Notes: a model not told the origin generated them from the sequence alone. Shown: positions 43,991 through 53,141, counted from the first letter of the stretch. The stretch: 64,000 nt of DNA from Gordonia bronchialis DSM 43247 (GCF_000024785.1 NC_013441.1:2790001-2854000), one strand, 5' to 3'. Translations and numbers: made by a program.

Positions 43991-44483
43991 GAGAGTCAGC
44001 CTTTCCGAGAATGCGTCGGGTGCGATGTCGATGACGGTAGGGTCTGCCCCCGGGGGCAGAGTCAAGCCCGCGTCGGGCATCGGCACGGACCTCGGTCCAG
44101 CACACATCGTCGGCGGCCCACCGCGCACGGTGGATGCTGGTGAAGTCGTCGATGCGGTCGAGGATCTGCTGGGCGTCGCTGATCCGGCGGTGCAGCCGCT
44201 GTCGCGACCGCTCCAGTAGCTCGGCCAGACGCGCGCCGACCGCTCCGTCTCCACTATCGACGGCGTCATCGGTGAGCTGGCAGATCTCGGCGATGGTGAG
44301 CCCAAGCCCGCGCAGCTCGCCGATGAACCGCACACACCACAGTGCGTCATCGGTGTACAGGCGGTAGCCGGCCGCGCTGCGCCCCAGGGTGTGGATGAGC
44401 CCGAGGTCGGTGTATTCACGCAACGCCTTCACCCTCACCCCGGTCCGCGCCGACAACACGCCGATCGTCATGTGCCCGTTCAT
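43932..44483 (-). CDS. MerR-family regulator in the mer operon
   Basis: 183 residues. The N-terminal MerR winged helix (MTIGVLSARTGVRVKALREY, then TDLGLIHTLGRSAAGYRLY) and dimerisation helix (LAELLERSRQRLHRRISDAQ) are clear. The C-terminal part after about residue 135 is arginine-rich and may be out of frame, since it overlaps merB by 59 bp. A classical MerR Hg site (three spaced cysteines) is not obvious. GGAAAGG precedes ATG 44483. Its place inside the operon is unusual and the ligand is uncertain. Confidence 0.8.
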   Translation of the reverse strand: MNGHMTIGVLSARTGVRVKALREYTDLGLIHTLGRSAAGYRLYTDDALWCVRFIGELRGLGLTIAEICQLTDDAVDSGDGAVGARLAELLERSRQRLHRRISDAQQILDRIDDFTSIHRARWAADDVCWTEVRADARRGLDSAPGGRPYRHRHRTRRILGKADSHEHRLHSRRRFRHDRTSRP

Positions 44484-44507
44484 CTCGGCCTTTCCTGGAG
44501 GAGATCG

Positions 44508-45944
44508 TCAGCCTGCGCAGCAGGACAGTTTCGTCACGTCGGTGGTGAAGGTCTGGGCGGTCAGTTTCAACGCTTCGGCCATGGTCAGATACGGCGCCCA
44601 GCTGTGGGCGAGCCGGTCGACGGTCATACCCGCGGTCATCGCGTATCCGGCGGCGGTGATCAGGTCTCCGGCACCCTCGGCCAGCGCGTGCACGCCCAAG
44701 ATCCGGCCGGTATCGGCGTCGGCGACGATCTTGGCCAGGCCACGGGTATCGCGATTGACCAGCGCCCGCGCCACACTCGACAACGCCAGCGTCCGGCACC
44801 GGCACCGGTATCCGGCCGTCACCGCCTCGGCCTCGGTGAGCCCCACGGCGGCGATGGCGGGGCTGGTGAACGTCAGCCGCGGCACTGTGGCGTAGTCCAG
44901 GACCCGATCCGCGTCGGCGAACGCGTTGTCGGCCACCAGCGTTCCCTGCGCGGCGGCCACATACACGAACTGCGGGCCCCCGGCCACGTCCCCGGCCGCC
45001 CAGATCCGGGCATTGCCGGTGCGCTGACGGTCATCGACGATCACCGCGCCGCGCCCGTCGACACCGACCCCGACCGCCTCCAGGCCCAGCCCCGCGGTGT
45101 TCGGGCGGCGACCGGTCGCGACCAACACGTGTTCGGCCCGCAGCTCGCTGACCCCGGCCCGAGTGCGCACGCTCACCAGCTTGTGGCCGCCACCGGCCAG
45201 GACCTTCTCGACGGTGGCCGCGGTCAACACGGCGATATGCTCATCGGCGAAGACAGCCTCGATCGCGGCCGAGATTTCCGGTTCCTCGCCCGGCGCCAGC
45301 CGCCCCAGGGCCTCGATCACCGTCACCCGGGTGCCGAGGCGGGCGAACAACTGGGCTTGTTCGAGCCCGACAGTGTTGCCGCCGATCACGATCAGCGACT
45401 CCGGGAGCCGCTTCAGGTCCATGGCGGTGGTCGAGGTCAGATACCCGGCCTCGACCAGACCGTCGATCGGCGGGATCCACGGCGTCGCACCGGTCGCGAT
45501 CAGGTAATGGCCAGCCTCGATCACCCGGGTCCCGCCGTCGTTCGCTCCGACCCGCAACCCCGGCGCCGCACTCGTGCCGTCGAACACTGCCGTGCCGGAG
45601 ACGATCTCCCACCCGTACTCGCCCGCCAGCTCGATGTACTTGTTTGCCCGCAGCTGCGCGACCAGCGCGTCCTTACCGGCGATCAGGCCCGGAAAATCCA
45701 GCGGCACCGCAGCGGCACCCAGGCCGGGAAACCGGTCGGCGGCGGCTGCGGCGTGGCGGGCCTCCGCGGCGGCCAGCAACGTCTTCGACGGCACACACCC
45801 GACGTTCACGCAGGTGCCACCGACGGTGTCGCGCTCGATCATCACCACGGACCTGCCGTGGCCGACCGCGGCGATAGCGGCGGCGAACGCCGCCGAACCG
45901 GACCCGACGATCGCCAGATCCGGACGGGATTGTGTCGTGGCCAC
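44508..45944 (-). CDS. merA: Mercuric reductase
   Basis: 478-residue flavin disulfide reductase reducing Hg(II) to volatile Hg(0) with NADPH. FAD motif (LAIVGSGSAAFAAAIAAV), redox pair GTCVNVGCVPSK (C45, C50), NADPH fold (SLIVIGGNTVGLEQAQLFAR), and the C-terminal LSCCAG cysteines that receive Hg. There is no N-terminal metal-binding domain. GTG 45944 is chosen because AGGAGG precedes it. Divergent from the ArsR-type gene, with operator-like palindromes between. Confidence 0.96.
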   Translation of the reverse strand: MATTQSRPDLAIVGSGSAAFAAAIAAVGHGRSVVMIERDTVGGTCVNVGCVPSKTLLAAAEARHAAAAADRFPGLGAAAVPLDFPGLIAGKDALVAQLRANKYIELAGEYGWEIVSGTAVFDGTSAAPGLRVGANDGGTRVIEAGHYLIATGATPWIPPIDGLVEAGYLTSTTAMDLKRLPESLIVIGGNTVGLEQAQLFARLGTRVTVIEALGRLAPGEEPEISAAIEAVFADEHIAVLTAATVEKVLAGGGHKLVSVRTRAGVSELRAEHVLVATGRRPNTAGLGLEAVGVGVDGRGAVIVDDRQRTGNARIWAAGDVAGGPQFVYVAAAQGTLVADNAFADADRVLDYATVPRLTFTSPAIAAVGLTEAEAVTAGYRCRCRTLALSSVARALVNRDTRGLAKIVADADTGRILGVHALAEGAGDLITAAGYAMTAGMTVDRLAHSWAPYLTMAEALKLTAQTFTTDVTKLSCCAG

Positions 45945-45992
45945 GCCTGCCTCCTGAGGGGTTGAGCAACCGCGTCGCCAGCCAACGGCTGC

Positions 45993-46010
45993 TATTCGCA
46001 TTGACGAATA
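45993..46010. promoter_or_regulatory. Palindrome 1 in the merA/arsR promoter region
   Basis: TATTCG-CATTGA-CGAATA, perfect 6-bp arms, in the divergent promoter region 49 bp from the merA start. The arms recur in the second palindrome at 46026. Confidence 0.6.
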
Positions 46011-46025
46011 CCTACAGGGCTCATA

Positions 46026-46045
46026 CTATGCGCTTAAGCGAATAG
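46026..46045. promoter_or_regulatory. Palindrome 2 in the merA/arsR promoter region
   Basis: CTATGCGCTTAAGCGAATAG, a 20-bp palindrome with one mismatched pair, 24 bp before the ArsR-type start. Likely operator of that regulator. Confidence 0.65.
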
Positions 46046-46068
46046 TTCAAGTGGTGTGGAGGTGCCCC

Positions 46069-46446
46069 ATGTCCCGGTCCACGACCGCCGTGCCCGGCGA
46101 CGAGCTGGCGTGCACACATCTGGATACGACGGCGAAGTTCTTTCGCGCCCTGTCGGATCCGACCCGGTTGAAGCTGCTGGAATACATCCTCGCCGGCGAA
46201 CGCACCTCGGCCGACTGCGTCGCCCACGCCGGCATCTCCCAGCCGCGGGTGTCGGTGCACCTGTCGTGTCTGGCCGATTGCGGATACATCGTCGCGCGCC
46301 GCGACGGCAAGAAGCTGCGGTACACGGTCGGAGACCCGCGCGTGGCCGAACTGGTGCTGCTCGCCCGGTTGCTCGCGGCCGACAACGCCGCCGCCCTGAC
46401 GTGCTGCACCCGCATCGACCAGGTACCGGACGGTGACCGGACATGA
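46069..46446 (+). CDS. ArsR/SmtB-family metal sensor of the mer operon
   Basis: 125 residues. The winged helix is clear: RALSDPTRLKLLEYILAGER, ISQPRVSVHLSCLADCGYIV, RRDGKKLRYTV. Cysteines in HLSCLADCGY and the C-terminal TCCTR resemble CmtR and the ArsR-type MerR of Streptomyces lividans, suggesting Hg/Cd/Pb sensing. ATG 46069 has GGAGG 6 bases upstream. It is divergent from merA and would repress it. Confidence 0.9.
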   Translation: MSRSTTAVPGDELACTHLDTTAKFFRALSDPTRLKLLEYILAGERTSADCVAHAGISQPRVSVHLSCLADCGYIVARRDGKKLRYTVGDPRVAELVLLARLLAADNAAALTCCTRIDQVPDGDRT

Positions 46447-46499
46447 ACGCCCTCGACAGCCCTCACGTCTCGGCAGCCGCTCACCGTCGGCGGGTTCAC

Positions 46500-46670
46500 C
46501 GCGGCTGGGACTGGGTGTCAAGCTCGCCGAGGTCGATGCCGAGCTCGCCGAACTCACCGCGGTCCGGCGACACCCTGGCCGCCGCGCTGGCGGCCGGACG
46601 CGAAGACCTGCTCGAGCGCAGCGAATCCCCCTGCTGCCCTGTCCCATCGACACCGAACCCAGCGCCAGGC
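46500..46670 (+). pseudogene. MerR-family regulator C-terminal remnant, frameshifted
   Basis: GVKLAEVDAELAELTAVR in one frame, then after a one-base shift DTLAAALAAGREDLLERSES followed by PCCPVP. This is the dimerisation helix and C-terminal CCP metal-loop of a metal-responsive MerR protein. No DNA-binding part precedes it. The rest of 46447-47415 (nearly 1 kb) is debris: a hydrophobic stretch around 46780-46860 and ACEATTVISTVAINGAIAGA around 47020, neither assignable. Confidence 0.6.
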
Positions 46671-47229
46671 AGCGGTGGCTCGGCGAGCTGCGGGGGAGGC
46701 CGTTGTGGCTGCTGCGACCTAGACACGCCGCTGGCGGGCTTGCATCGGGACCGCGGCACTGCTGCCTGGGCTGTTGCGCGGTGGTGCCCCGCTGCTGATC
46801 GCGGCCGTAGCACTGAGCAGCGGCACGCTGCTGGTGAGCCTGTCATGGCTCCAACCGCTCGGATTCGCCCATCGGACTCGGGCTCCTCGGACTGATCTGG
46901 TCCCGCCAATGACTCGCGCCCGCGGCTGCGATGAGGGCTGCGCAGCCACACCTTCCGGCGACGCGGGCACTCCGGCCCGCACCACCGCCGCGACCTGGCT
47001 CAGGCCGTCACCGAGTTTGGCGCCTGCGAGGCCACCACGGTGATCAGCACCGTAGCCATCAACGGCGCCATCGCCGGTGCTCACCGCGCGCCGAGACCCG
47101 CTGCCCGGTCCCGGCGCGCGGTACACCTGGGGTGAGCCACGCCAGCGTCAGTGGGATGACGATCAACACGAGGAACGCTTCCAGGAACGGTCCGGCCTCC
47201 ACGAACTCGGCCAGATCCGACGTAGAGCC

Positions 47230-47283
47230 GCAGCTGGTGGCAGGGACACCGCTCCGCCGCGCCAGCTGGGTAATACGCATCAT
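47230..47283 (-). pseudogene. MerR-family regulator N-terminal remnant
   Basis: Minus-strand ATG-ATG followed by MRITQLARRSGVPAT, the first helices of a metal-type MerR, and then, after a one-base shift, LRLY in place of the usual LRYYE. The MerR-type dyad at 47303 lies just upstream. The gene is truncated within 20 codons. Confidence 0.6.
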
Positions 47284-47302
47284 CACCACCCCGCGACCCT
47301 GA

Positions 47303-47324
47303 ACCTTCGACTCGACTCGAAGGT
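47303..47324. promoter_or_regulatory. MerR-type operator dyad
   Basis: ACCTTCGA-CTCGAC-TCGAAGGT, perfect 8-bp arms with a 6-bp centre, the sequence style of ZntR/CadR-type MerR promoters. It precedes a dead merR fragment, so it is probably an orphan. Confidence 0.65.
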
Positions 47325-47415
47325 CAGACCGGCCGTGACGGTTGCCCCCGAGGGCGGTGTGGCCCCGGCGGCCGGTCCCGTGTCCGCGACGAATCAACCT
47401 GGTCTGATCGCCGCG

Positions 47416-49671
47416 CTACTCAGCGGCGGCCCGTGGTGCGCGAGTGTTGGGTGGGCGAAACCTGAGGGCGGGCAGCCACCAGTTCCAGCCGCCGAGCAGG
47501 CGCATGAGGGCGGGGACGAGGACGAGGCGGATGAGGACGGCGTCGATGGCGACGGCGACGGCAAGGGCGAGTCCGAGTTGTTTGAGTTCGAGGATGTCGG
47601 CGGTGAGGAAGCTTGCGAAGATGGCGATCATGATCGCGGCGGCCGCGGTGATGGGGCGTGCGGTGTGGGTGAGCCCGGCCGCGACGGCGCGCTGGTTGTC
47701 GCCGCTGGCGTCCCAGTATTCGCGGATGCGACGAATCAGGAACACCTCGTAGTCCATCGAGAGCCCGAACAGTAGCGCGAACACCACGGTGGGTAGGTAG
47801 ACCTGCACGAATCCGGGGCTGGTGAAGTCGAGGACGTTCTCGCCCAGACCCCACTGGAACACCGCGACGGTGATACCGAGGGCGGCGCCGGTGGCGAGCA
47901 GGTTCATCGCGATGGCCTTGAGGGGTAAGGCGATACTGCGGAAAGCGGCGATGAGGAAGACCAGCGAGGCGGTCAGCACCAGGGCTACGACCAGCGGAAG
48001 TTTGGTGGTCATTTCGTCGGAGAGATCGACGAATTCGGCGGTGCTGCCGCCGATGCGGATCTCGGCTCCGGCTGCGCCGGCGGCTGTGTTGCGCAGGTCG
48101 CGGACGAGGTCGGTGGCGGCCATCGAGTCGAAGGTGACCGAGGGGATCGCCATCGCGAGCATTCGACCGTCATTGAGCTGGGCGGGCAGGACGATGTCGA
48201 TGCGGGCGTCGCCGTCGATCTCGGTCAGGAATCGGTTGACCCGTGCTTCGGCGTCTGCGGTGAGTGGGGTGTCGCTGGGGCCGGTGGCGATGATCTCGAC
48301 CGGGGAGAGTGCTCCGGGCGGGAAGTTGGTGTTCAATGCGGTGCTGGCGCGTCCGGTCGGGGTGTCGTCGAGGGCGGTGGTGCCCATGTCGAGGCCGTAG
48401 CGGATCCCGAATACCGGCAGCGCGGCGAGGACCAGCACCGCTGCGGCCGCGGTGCCGAAGAGGACGGGTCGGCGCATGACGAGATACGCCCAGCGCGCCC
48501 AGCGGCCACCGAGAACGCCGGGAGCGTCGGTGGCGCTGTCGGCAGGGCGCCAGCGGGCCGGGAGACTACCGCGGTTGACAGCCGGGCCCAAGGCGGCGAG
48601 CAGGGCGGGTAGCAGGGTGACGGCGACGGTGAGCATACTGGTGACGGCGGTGGCGACGCCGATGGCGATGCCACGGAAGATCGGTGCCTGGATGATGATC
48701 AACGCGCACAGCGAGATCATCACCACCAAGCCCGAGACCAGAATCGTTTTGCCTGCTGTGGCGAGGGAGCGACCGACGGCGCCGCTGATCGCGGCATGGT
48801 CTGGCCCGGTGTGGTGGGTGAGTTCTTCGCGGAAGCGGCTGACGATGAACATCGCGTAGTCGATACCGACGCCGAGGCCCACCATGGTGGCCATGGCCAC
48901 GGTCAGCGAATCGAACGCGGTCACAGCAGTGAGGGTGAACAACACTCCGACCGCGGTCAGCATCCCGGCGATGGCCACTGCGATCGGGACCGCCGCTGCG
49001 GCCAGGGCGCCGAGGGCGAGGACGAGCAGGACCAGCGCGACCGGGATGCCGATTGCCTCGGCGCGGGCCAGGTCGGCGTTCTGCAGTTCGGTGGCCGCGT
49101 TCTGTACCGCCGAGTACCCGGTGACCCCTACGTCGATGGAATCGTCGCCGGTGGTGGCGATGGCGTCTTGCAGGTCGCGCGCGACTTTCGCGCGTTCGGC
49201 CATGTCGCCGTCCATGCCGGCGAGCGCGATCGCGACGTGACCGTCGGCCGAGATCTGGGATCCGGGCAGCCCGTCGTAGGGGCCGACGACGTCGACCACG
49301 CCCTCGACCGCGGTGGCGGCGGTGATCGTGCGAGCCACCGCTGCACGGAACTCGGCGTCGGTGGCGGTGACCGCGCCAGACTGCAGCACGATGACCGCCT
49401 GTTCCGTACCGAACTGCGGGAAGTGCCGGGCAACCAGGCGATCCACCTCGGTGGACTCCGAGCCCTCGACACCGAAATCCATCGCACCGAGCCGGTTCTC
49501 GAGCAGCGGGTAGGCCACCGCGCACACCACCAGCAGCAGTCCCCAGACCGCCAGGACCGCACGTCTGCGCCGGGCCATCAGAACGCCCCACCGATATAGC
49601 ACTCCGGGCGAGCCCGGCGGCGATGGTTGCTGAGGCGAGTTCTCGACGACGGCGGACTTCTGCTGGTTCAC
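47416..49671 (-). CDS. MmpL-type RND transporter
   Basis: 751 residues in the MMPL arrangement: helix at about 35-55, porter domain, first helix cluster (about 200-370) with GLGVGIDYAMFIVSRFREEL, second porter domain, and a final cluster with FGLSMDYEVFLIRRIREYWD. The Asp-Tyr motifs are the proton path. GTG 49671 is preferred because GGAGG lies 8 bases upstream; an in-frame GTG at 49695 is further up. Divergent from the CmtR-like regulator, so possibly under the same metal control. Substrate unknown. Confidence 0.92.
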   Translation of the reverse strand: MNQQKSAVVENSPQQPSPPGSPGVLYRWGVLMARRRRAVLAVWGLLLVVCAVAYPLLENRLGAMDFGVEGSESTEVDRLVARHFPQFGTEQAVIVLQSGAVTATDAEFRAAVARTITAATAVEGVVDVVGPYDGLPGSQISADGHVAIALAGMDGDMAERAKVARDLQDAIATTGDDSIDVGVTGYSAVQNAATELQNADLARAEAIGIPVALVLLVLALGALAAAAVPIAVAIAGMLTAVGVLFTLTAVTAFDSLTVAMATMVGLGVGIDYAMFIVSRFREELTHHTGPDHAAISGAVGRSLATAGKTILVSGLVVMISLCALIIIQAPIFRGIAIGVATAVTSMLTVAVTLLPALLAALGPAVNRGSLPARWRPADSATDAPGVLGGRWARWAYLVMRRPVLFGTAAAAVLVLAALPVFGIRYGLDMGTTALDDTPTGRASTALNTNFPPGALSPVEIIATGPSDTPLTADAEARVNRFLTEIDGDARIDIVLPAQLNDGRMLAMAIPSVTFDSMAATDLVRDLRNTAAGAAGAEIRIGGSTAEFVDLSDEMTTKLPLVVALVLTASLVFLIAAFRSIALPLKAIAMNLLATGAALGITVAVFQWGLGENVLDFTSPGFVQVYLPTVVFALLFGLSMDYEVFLIRRIREYWDASGDNQRAVAAGLTHTARPITAAAAIMIAIFASFLTADILELKQLGLALAVAVAIDAVLIRLVLVPALMRLLGGWNWWLPALRFRPPNTRAPRAAAE

Positions 49672-49760
49672 GCGTTCTCCCTCCGTAGCGACCACGAATT
49701 GATCGCCATATCACGATGTAATCGTTGAAACGAGATTAATCACACTCTCACTCGATATCA

Positions 49761-49794
49761 ATAGCTTTCGCCGCTATCATCGCTTTATGGCGAT
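49761..49794. promoter_or_regulatory. Operator-like dyads over the CmtR-like start
   Basis: Two adjacent dyads, ATAGC-N7-GCTAT (49761-49777) and ATCGC-N6-GCGAT (49779-49794); the second covers the ATG of the regulator. A position for autorepression is clear; identity of the true half-sites is not. Confidence 0.5.
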
Positions 49795-50176
49795 TAATGA
49801 TGGCGGGGGTTGCCTCGTCGAGACGCAGGGGTTGGATCCGGCGGTGGCCCTGTTCCACAGCCTCTCCGATGCGACACGGTTGGCGATCGTGCACCGGCTG
49901 GCGTGCGGGGAAGCGCGGGTCTTGGACCTGATGGCCGGGCTCGGACTGGCTCAGTCAACGGTATCGGCGCACGTAGCGTGCCTGCGCGACTGCGGGCTGG
50001 TCGTGGGCCGCCCGCAAGGGCGGCAGGTGTTCTACAGCCTGGCCCGCCCGGAGTTGATGGACCTACTCGCCTCGGCAGAGACCTTGCTCGCGGCGACAGG
50101 CAATGCGGTGGCGTTGTGCCCGAACTACGGCACCGACTCCACCACCGAGACGGAGAGCGCGGAGGTACGAGCATGA
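49787..50176 (+). CDS. CmtR-like ArsR-family metal sensor
   Basis: 129 residues. Winged helix (FHSLSDATRLAIVHRLACGE, LGLAQSTVSAHVACLRDCGL). The cysteines in HVACLRDCGLV and in the C-terminal ALCPNYG reproduce the C57, C61 and C102 Cd/Pb site of mycobacterial CmtR. It overlaps the ATPase gene by ATGA and would derepress it when Cd or Pb binds. Confidence 0.93.
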   Translation: MAINDGGGCLVETQGLDPAVALFHSLSDATRLAIVHRLACGEARVLDLMAGLGLAQSTVSAHVACLRDCGLVVGRPQGRQVFYSLARPELMDLLASAETLLAATGNAVALCPNYGTDSTTETESAEVRA

Positions 50177-52137
50177 GCGACGCATGCGGCTGCGGCCACG
50201 ACGAACCCGCCGGTGACGGCGAGGCCGAGGAACGCGAACCCGAAAAGCTCTGGGAAGTCAGTGAACTGCGCGCCGCCGCGGTCGCCGGAGTGCTGCTGGT
50301 CGCGGCACTGATCGTCGGCTGGACCGGCGGCCCACGCGCCGTCGAGTTGGGGTTGGAGATCGCCGCACTGCTCGTCGGTGCATACACCTTCGTCCCCTCC
50401 ACGCTCAAACGGCTGGCCAAGGGCAAGATCGGTGTCGGCACGCTGATGACGATCGCCGCGATCGGCGCGGTGATCCTCGGCGAGGTCGGCGAAGCCGCCA
50501 TGCTGGCGTTCCTGTTCTCCATCAGCGAGGGCCTCGAGGAGTACGCGGTCGCGCGCACCCGCCGCGGGCTGCGCGCCCTGTTGAACCTGGTACCGGACCG
50601 GGCCACCGTGCTACGCGACGGCACCGAAACCGTCATCGCCCCTGCCGAGCTGCGCGTCGGGGATCGGATGCTGGTGCGCCCCGGTGAGCGGGTCGCGACC
50701 GACGGGGTGATCGTCGACGGGCGTAGCGCGCTGGATGTTTCGGCGATCACCGGCGAATCGGTACCGGTAGAAGCCGGGCCGGGCGCGGAGGTGTTCGCCG
50801 GGGCGATCAACGGCACCGGTGTGCTGACCGTCGAGGTCACCACGACCGCCGAGGACAACTCCCTGGCACGGATCGTGCGGATCGTGGAGGCCGAGCAGGC
50901 CCGCAAGGGCGACGCTCAACGCTTGGCCGACAAGATCGCCAAACCGCTGGTGCCCGGCATCATGATCGCCGCCACAGCCATCGCGGTGATTGGCGCGCTC
51001 TTCGGGGATCCGGTCACCTGGATCGAACGTGCGCTGGTGGTGCTGGTCGCCGCCTCACCGTGCGCGCTGGCGATCTCGGTGCCGGTGACCGTGGTCGCCG
51101 CGATCGGTGCGGCGAGCAAGCTGGGTGTGCTGGTCAAGGGCGGTGCCGCACTCGAGGCGATGGGCCGGGTGCGCGAGGTCGCGCTGGACAAGACCGGCAC
51201 GCTGACGGCGAACAAGCCTGCCGTCGTCGAGATCGCCGCCACCGGCGGTGTGCACGGGGACCGGGTGCTGGCGGTCGCGGCCGCGCTGGAATCGCGCAGT
51301 GAACATCCCCTCGCCCGCGCCATCCTCGCCGCCGTCGACACCGTCACTCCCGCCACCGACGTCGAGGCGGTCACCGGTGCCGGGTTGACCGGCCGCGTCG
51401 ACGGACGCCGGGCGCGGCTGGGCCGTCCGGGCTGGATCGAACCGGGTGTTCTGGCCGCCGATGTGGAACGGATGCAGCACGCGGGGGCGACCGCGGTGCT
51501 GATCGAGCTCGACGGCCAGGTGATCGGTGCGATCGCTGTGCGCGACGAACTGCGGCCCGAGGCACACGAGGTCATCGACCGATTGCACGCGCTGGGAATC
51601 CGGGTCTCGATGCTCACCGGTGACAACGCCCGCACCGCCGCCGCTCTGGCCGCTGAGGCGGGGATCGAGGACGTGCACGCGGATCTGCGCCCGGAGGACA
51701 AGGCCCACATCGTGGGCGAACTGCGCAGCGACCGGTTCACCGCGATGGTCGGCGACGGCGTCAACGACGCCCCCGCACTGGCAACCGCCGACCTCGGTGT
51801 GGCGATGGGCGCGATGGGCACCGATGTCGCTATCGAAACCGCGGATGTGGCGTTGATGGGTGAGGACCTGCGGCACCTGCCGCGGGCTCTCGAGCACGCT
51901 CGTCGGGCTCGCCGGATCATGTTGCAAAACGTCGGTTTGTCGTTGGGGTTGATCACGATCTTGATCCCGCTCGCGCTGTTCGGGATTCTCGGGTTGGCGG
52001 CGGTGGTGCTGGTGCACGAACTCGCCGAGATCGTCGTCATCGCCAACGGTGTCCGCGCCGGACGCACCAAACCCCTGGCCTCGCTGACCGATTCGGCGGC
52101 AAAGCCCGCACCGGTACTGGCCGGAGCGCCCGCGTGA
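50173..52137 (+). CDS. CtpG-like heavy-metal P1B ATPase (SPC motif)
   Basis: 654 residues. A short Cys/His-rich N-terminus (ACGCGHDE) in place of a full metal-binding domain, about six to eight helices, TGES (193), SPC in place of CPC (295-297), DKTGT (D339), TGDN and GDGVND, and a final helix LVHELAEIVVIANGVR. SPC is the mark of the P1B-4 class (Co/Zn/Cd-type). With a CmtR-like regulator in front, as for M. tuberculosis CtpG, Cd/Pb export is the best guess. Coupled to lspA by ATGA. Close paralogue of the partial gene at 1-761. Confidence 0.94.
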   Translation: MSDACGCGHDEPAGDGEAEEREPEKLWEVSELRAAAVAGVLLVAALIVGWTGGPRAVELGLEIAALLVGAYTFVPSTLKRLAKGKIGVGTLMTIAAIGAVILGEVGEAAMLAFLFSISEGLEEYAVARTRRGLRALLNLVPDRATVLRDGTETVIAPAELRVGDRMLVRPGERVATDGVIVDGRSALDVSAITGESVPVEAGPGAEVFAGAINGTGVLTVEVTTTAEDNSLARIVRIVEAEQARKGDAQRLADKIAKPLVPGIMIAATAIAVIGALFGDPVTWIERALVVLVAASPCALAISVPVTVVAAIGAASKLGVLVKGGAALEAMGRVREVALDKTGTLTANKPAVVEIAATGGVHGDRVLAVAAALESRSEHPLARAILAAVDTVTPATDVEAVTGAGLTGRVDGRRARLGRPGWIEPGVLAADVERMQHAGATAVLIELDGQVIGAIAVRDELRPEAHEVIDRLHALGIRVSMLTGDNARTAAALAAEAGIEDVHADLRPEDKAHIVGELRSDRFTAMVGDGVNDAPALATADLGVAMGAMGTDVAIETADVALMGEDLRHLPRALEHARRARRIMLQNVGLSLGLITILIPLALFGILGLAAVVLVHELAEIVVIANGVRAGRTKPLASLTDSAAKPAPVLAGAPA

Positions 52138-52664
52138 CCGCCACCGCGTCGTCTGCTCCCACCGTGTCGCGGTGGGGGCGGCGACTGCGGTGGGTCGCTG
52201 CCGCGGCCGCGCTGGCCGGTATCGACCTCACGCTCAAAGCGTGGGCGCAGACCACGCTGGCCGGGGCCCCGATCGAGGCGGGTCCGGTGGACCTTAAGTT
52301 GGCGTTCAACCCGGGAGCGGCGTTCTCGATCGCCGCCGACGCACCGAGCTGGGTGATGCTCACGCTCACCACGGTGATCACCACCGCGGTCGCGGTCGGC
52401 GGATGGGTGGTCGCGCCGCGCGCGAACCTGCTCACCCGCGTCGCGCTCGCCGCGATCCTGGGCGGTGCCGCCGCCAACGTCATCGACCGGGCCCCCGACG
52501 GTGTGGTCACCGACTACCTGCACACCGGCTGGTGGCCCACCTTCAACCTCGCCGACACCTTCATCGTGCTCGGCGCGACCGCCCTCATCATCGCCACTCT
52601 GATCGGAAACTCCGATGAGCGAGAACCATTCTCACCCGAACACCACGCCGACGACCGGGGCTGA
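52134..52664 (+). CDS. lspA: Signal peptidase II (LspA-like), copy 2
   Basis: 176 residues, four helices; FNPGAAFSI, AANVIDR and NLADTF carry the family motifs and both catalytic aspartates. It overlaps the ATPase stop by ATGA and runs 50 bp into the MFS gene. Clearly related to the copy at 758 (shared TDYLHTGW-PTFNLADTF region) but not identical. Confidence 0.93.
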   Translation: MTATASSAPTVSRWGRRLRWVAAAAALAGIDLTLKAWAQTTLAGAPIEAGPVDLKLAFNPGAAFSIAADAPSWVMLTLTTVITTAVAVGGWVVAPRANLLTRVALAAILGGAAANVIDRAPDGVVTDYLHTGWWPTFNLADTFIVLGATALIIATLIGNSDEREPFSPEHHADDRG

Positions 52665-53141
52665 GCCGGGCCCGTCACGTCGGTGGGCAGGGCTGGCGGC
52701 GCTGGTCGTCGCCCTGCTCACCGTCGGGCTGGACCTGATGGTTCTCAACGTCGCCCTGCCCACCCTGGCCCAAGACCTCGGCGCGAGCACCACCCAGTTG
52801 CAGTGGATCGTCAACGCCTACACCCTGGTCTTCGCCGCGCTCATGCTGCCCGCCGGCGGCTTCGGTGACCGCTACGGTCGCAAACGGCTGCTGCTGATAG
52901 GTTTGGTCGCCTTCGTCGCCGCCTCGGCCTGGGCCGCTTTCAGCGGGTCCACCGGCTCGCTGATCGCCGCCCGCGCGGTCATGGGCATCGGGGCCGCGAT
53001 CATCGTGCCGCTGTCGCTGGGGATCCTGCCGACCCTGTTCGGCCCCGACCAGCGTCGCCGCGCGATCGCGGTGTGGGTCGGTGCACTGGGTGTCGGGTTG
53101 CCGCTGGGGCCGATCGTCGGTGGCTGGCTGCTGCAGCATTT
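52615..53141 (+). pseudogene. DHA2-type MFS exporter, 5' part, split by IS3
   Basis: First half of a drug/metabolite exporter: helix 1 VALLTVGLDLMVLNVALPTL, the QWIVNAYTL segment, GGFGDRYGRKR loop motif, and the antiporter motif region ending GLPLGPIVGGWLLQHF. The frame then runs into the IS3 end at 53142. Removing the IS and one TTT target copy gives LLQHFWWGSVFLINVPVG, restoring the reading frame. Start at ATG 52615, within the lspA 3' end. Confidence 0.9.

Noticed and set aside
43349..44419. 356-residue reading of merB
   Set aside because: The upstream part lies antisense-free but overlaps the merR gene in another frame and has no MerB homology; ATG 43990 matches the family length.
49794..50906. 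Minus-strand frame opposite the CmtR-ATPase genes
   Set aside because: Low-complexity Ser/Pro/Arg translation antisense to a clearly coding gene.
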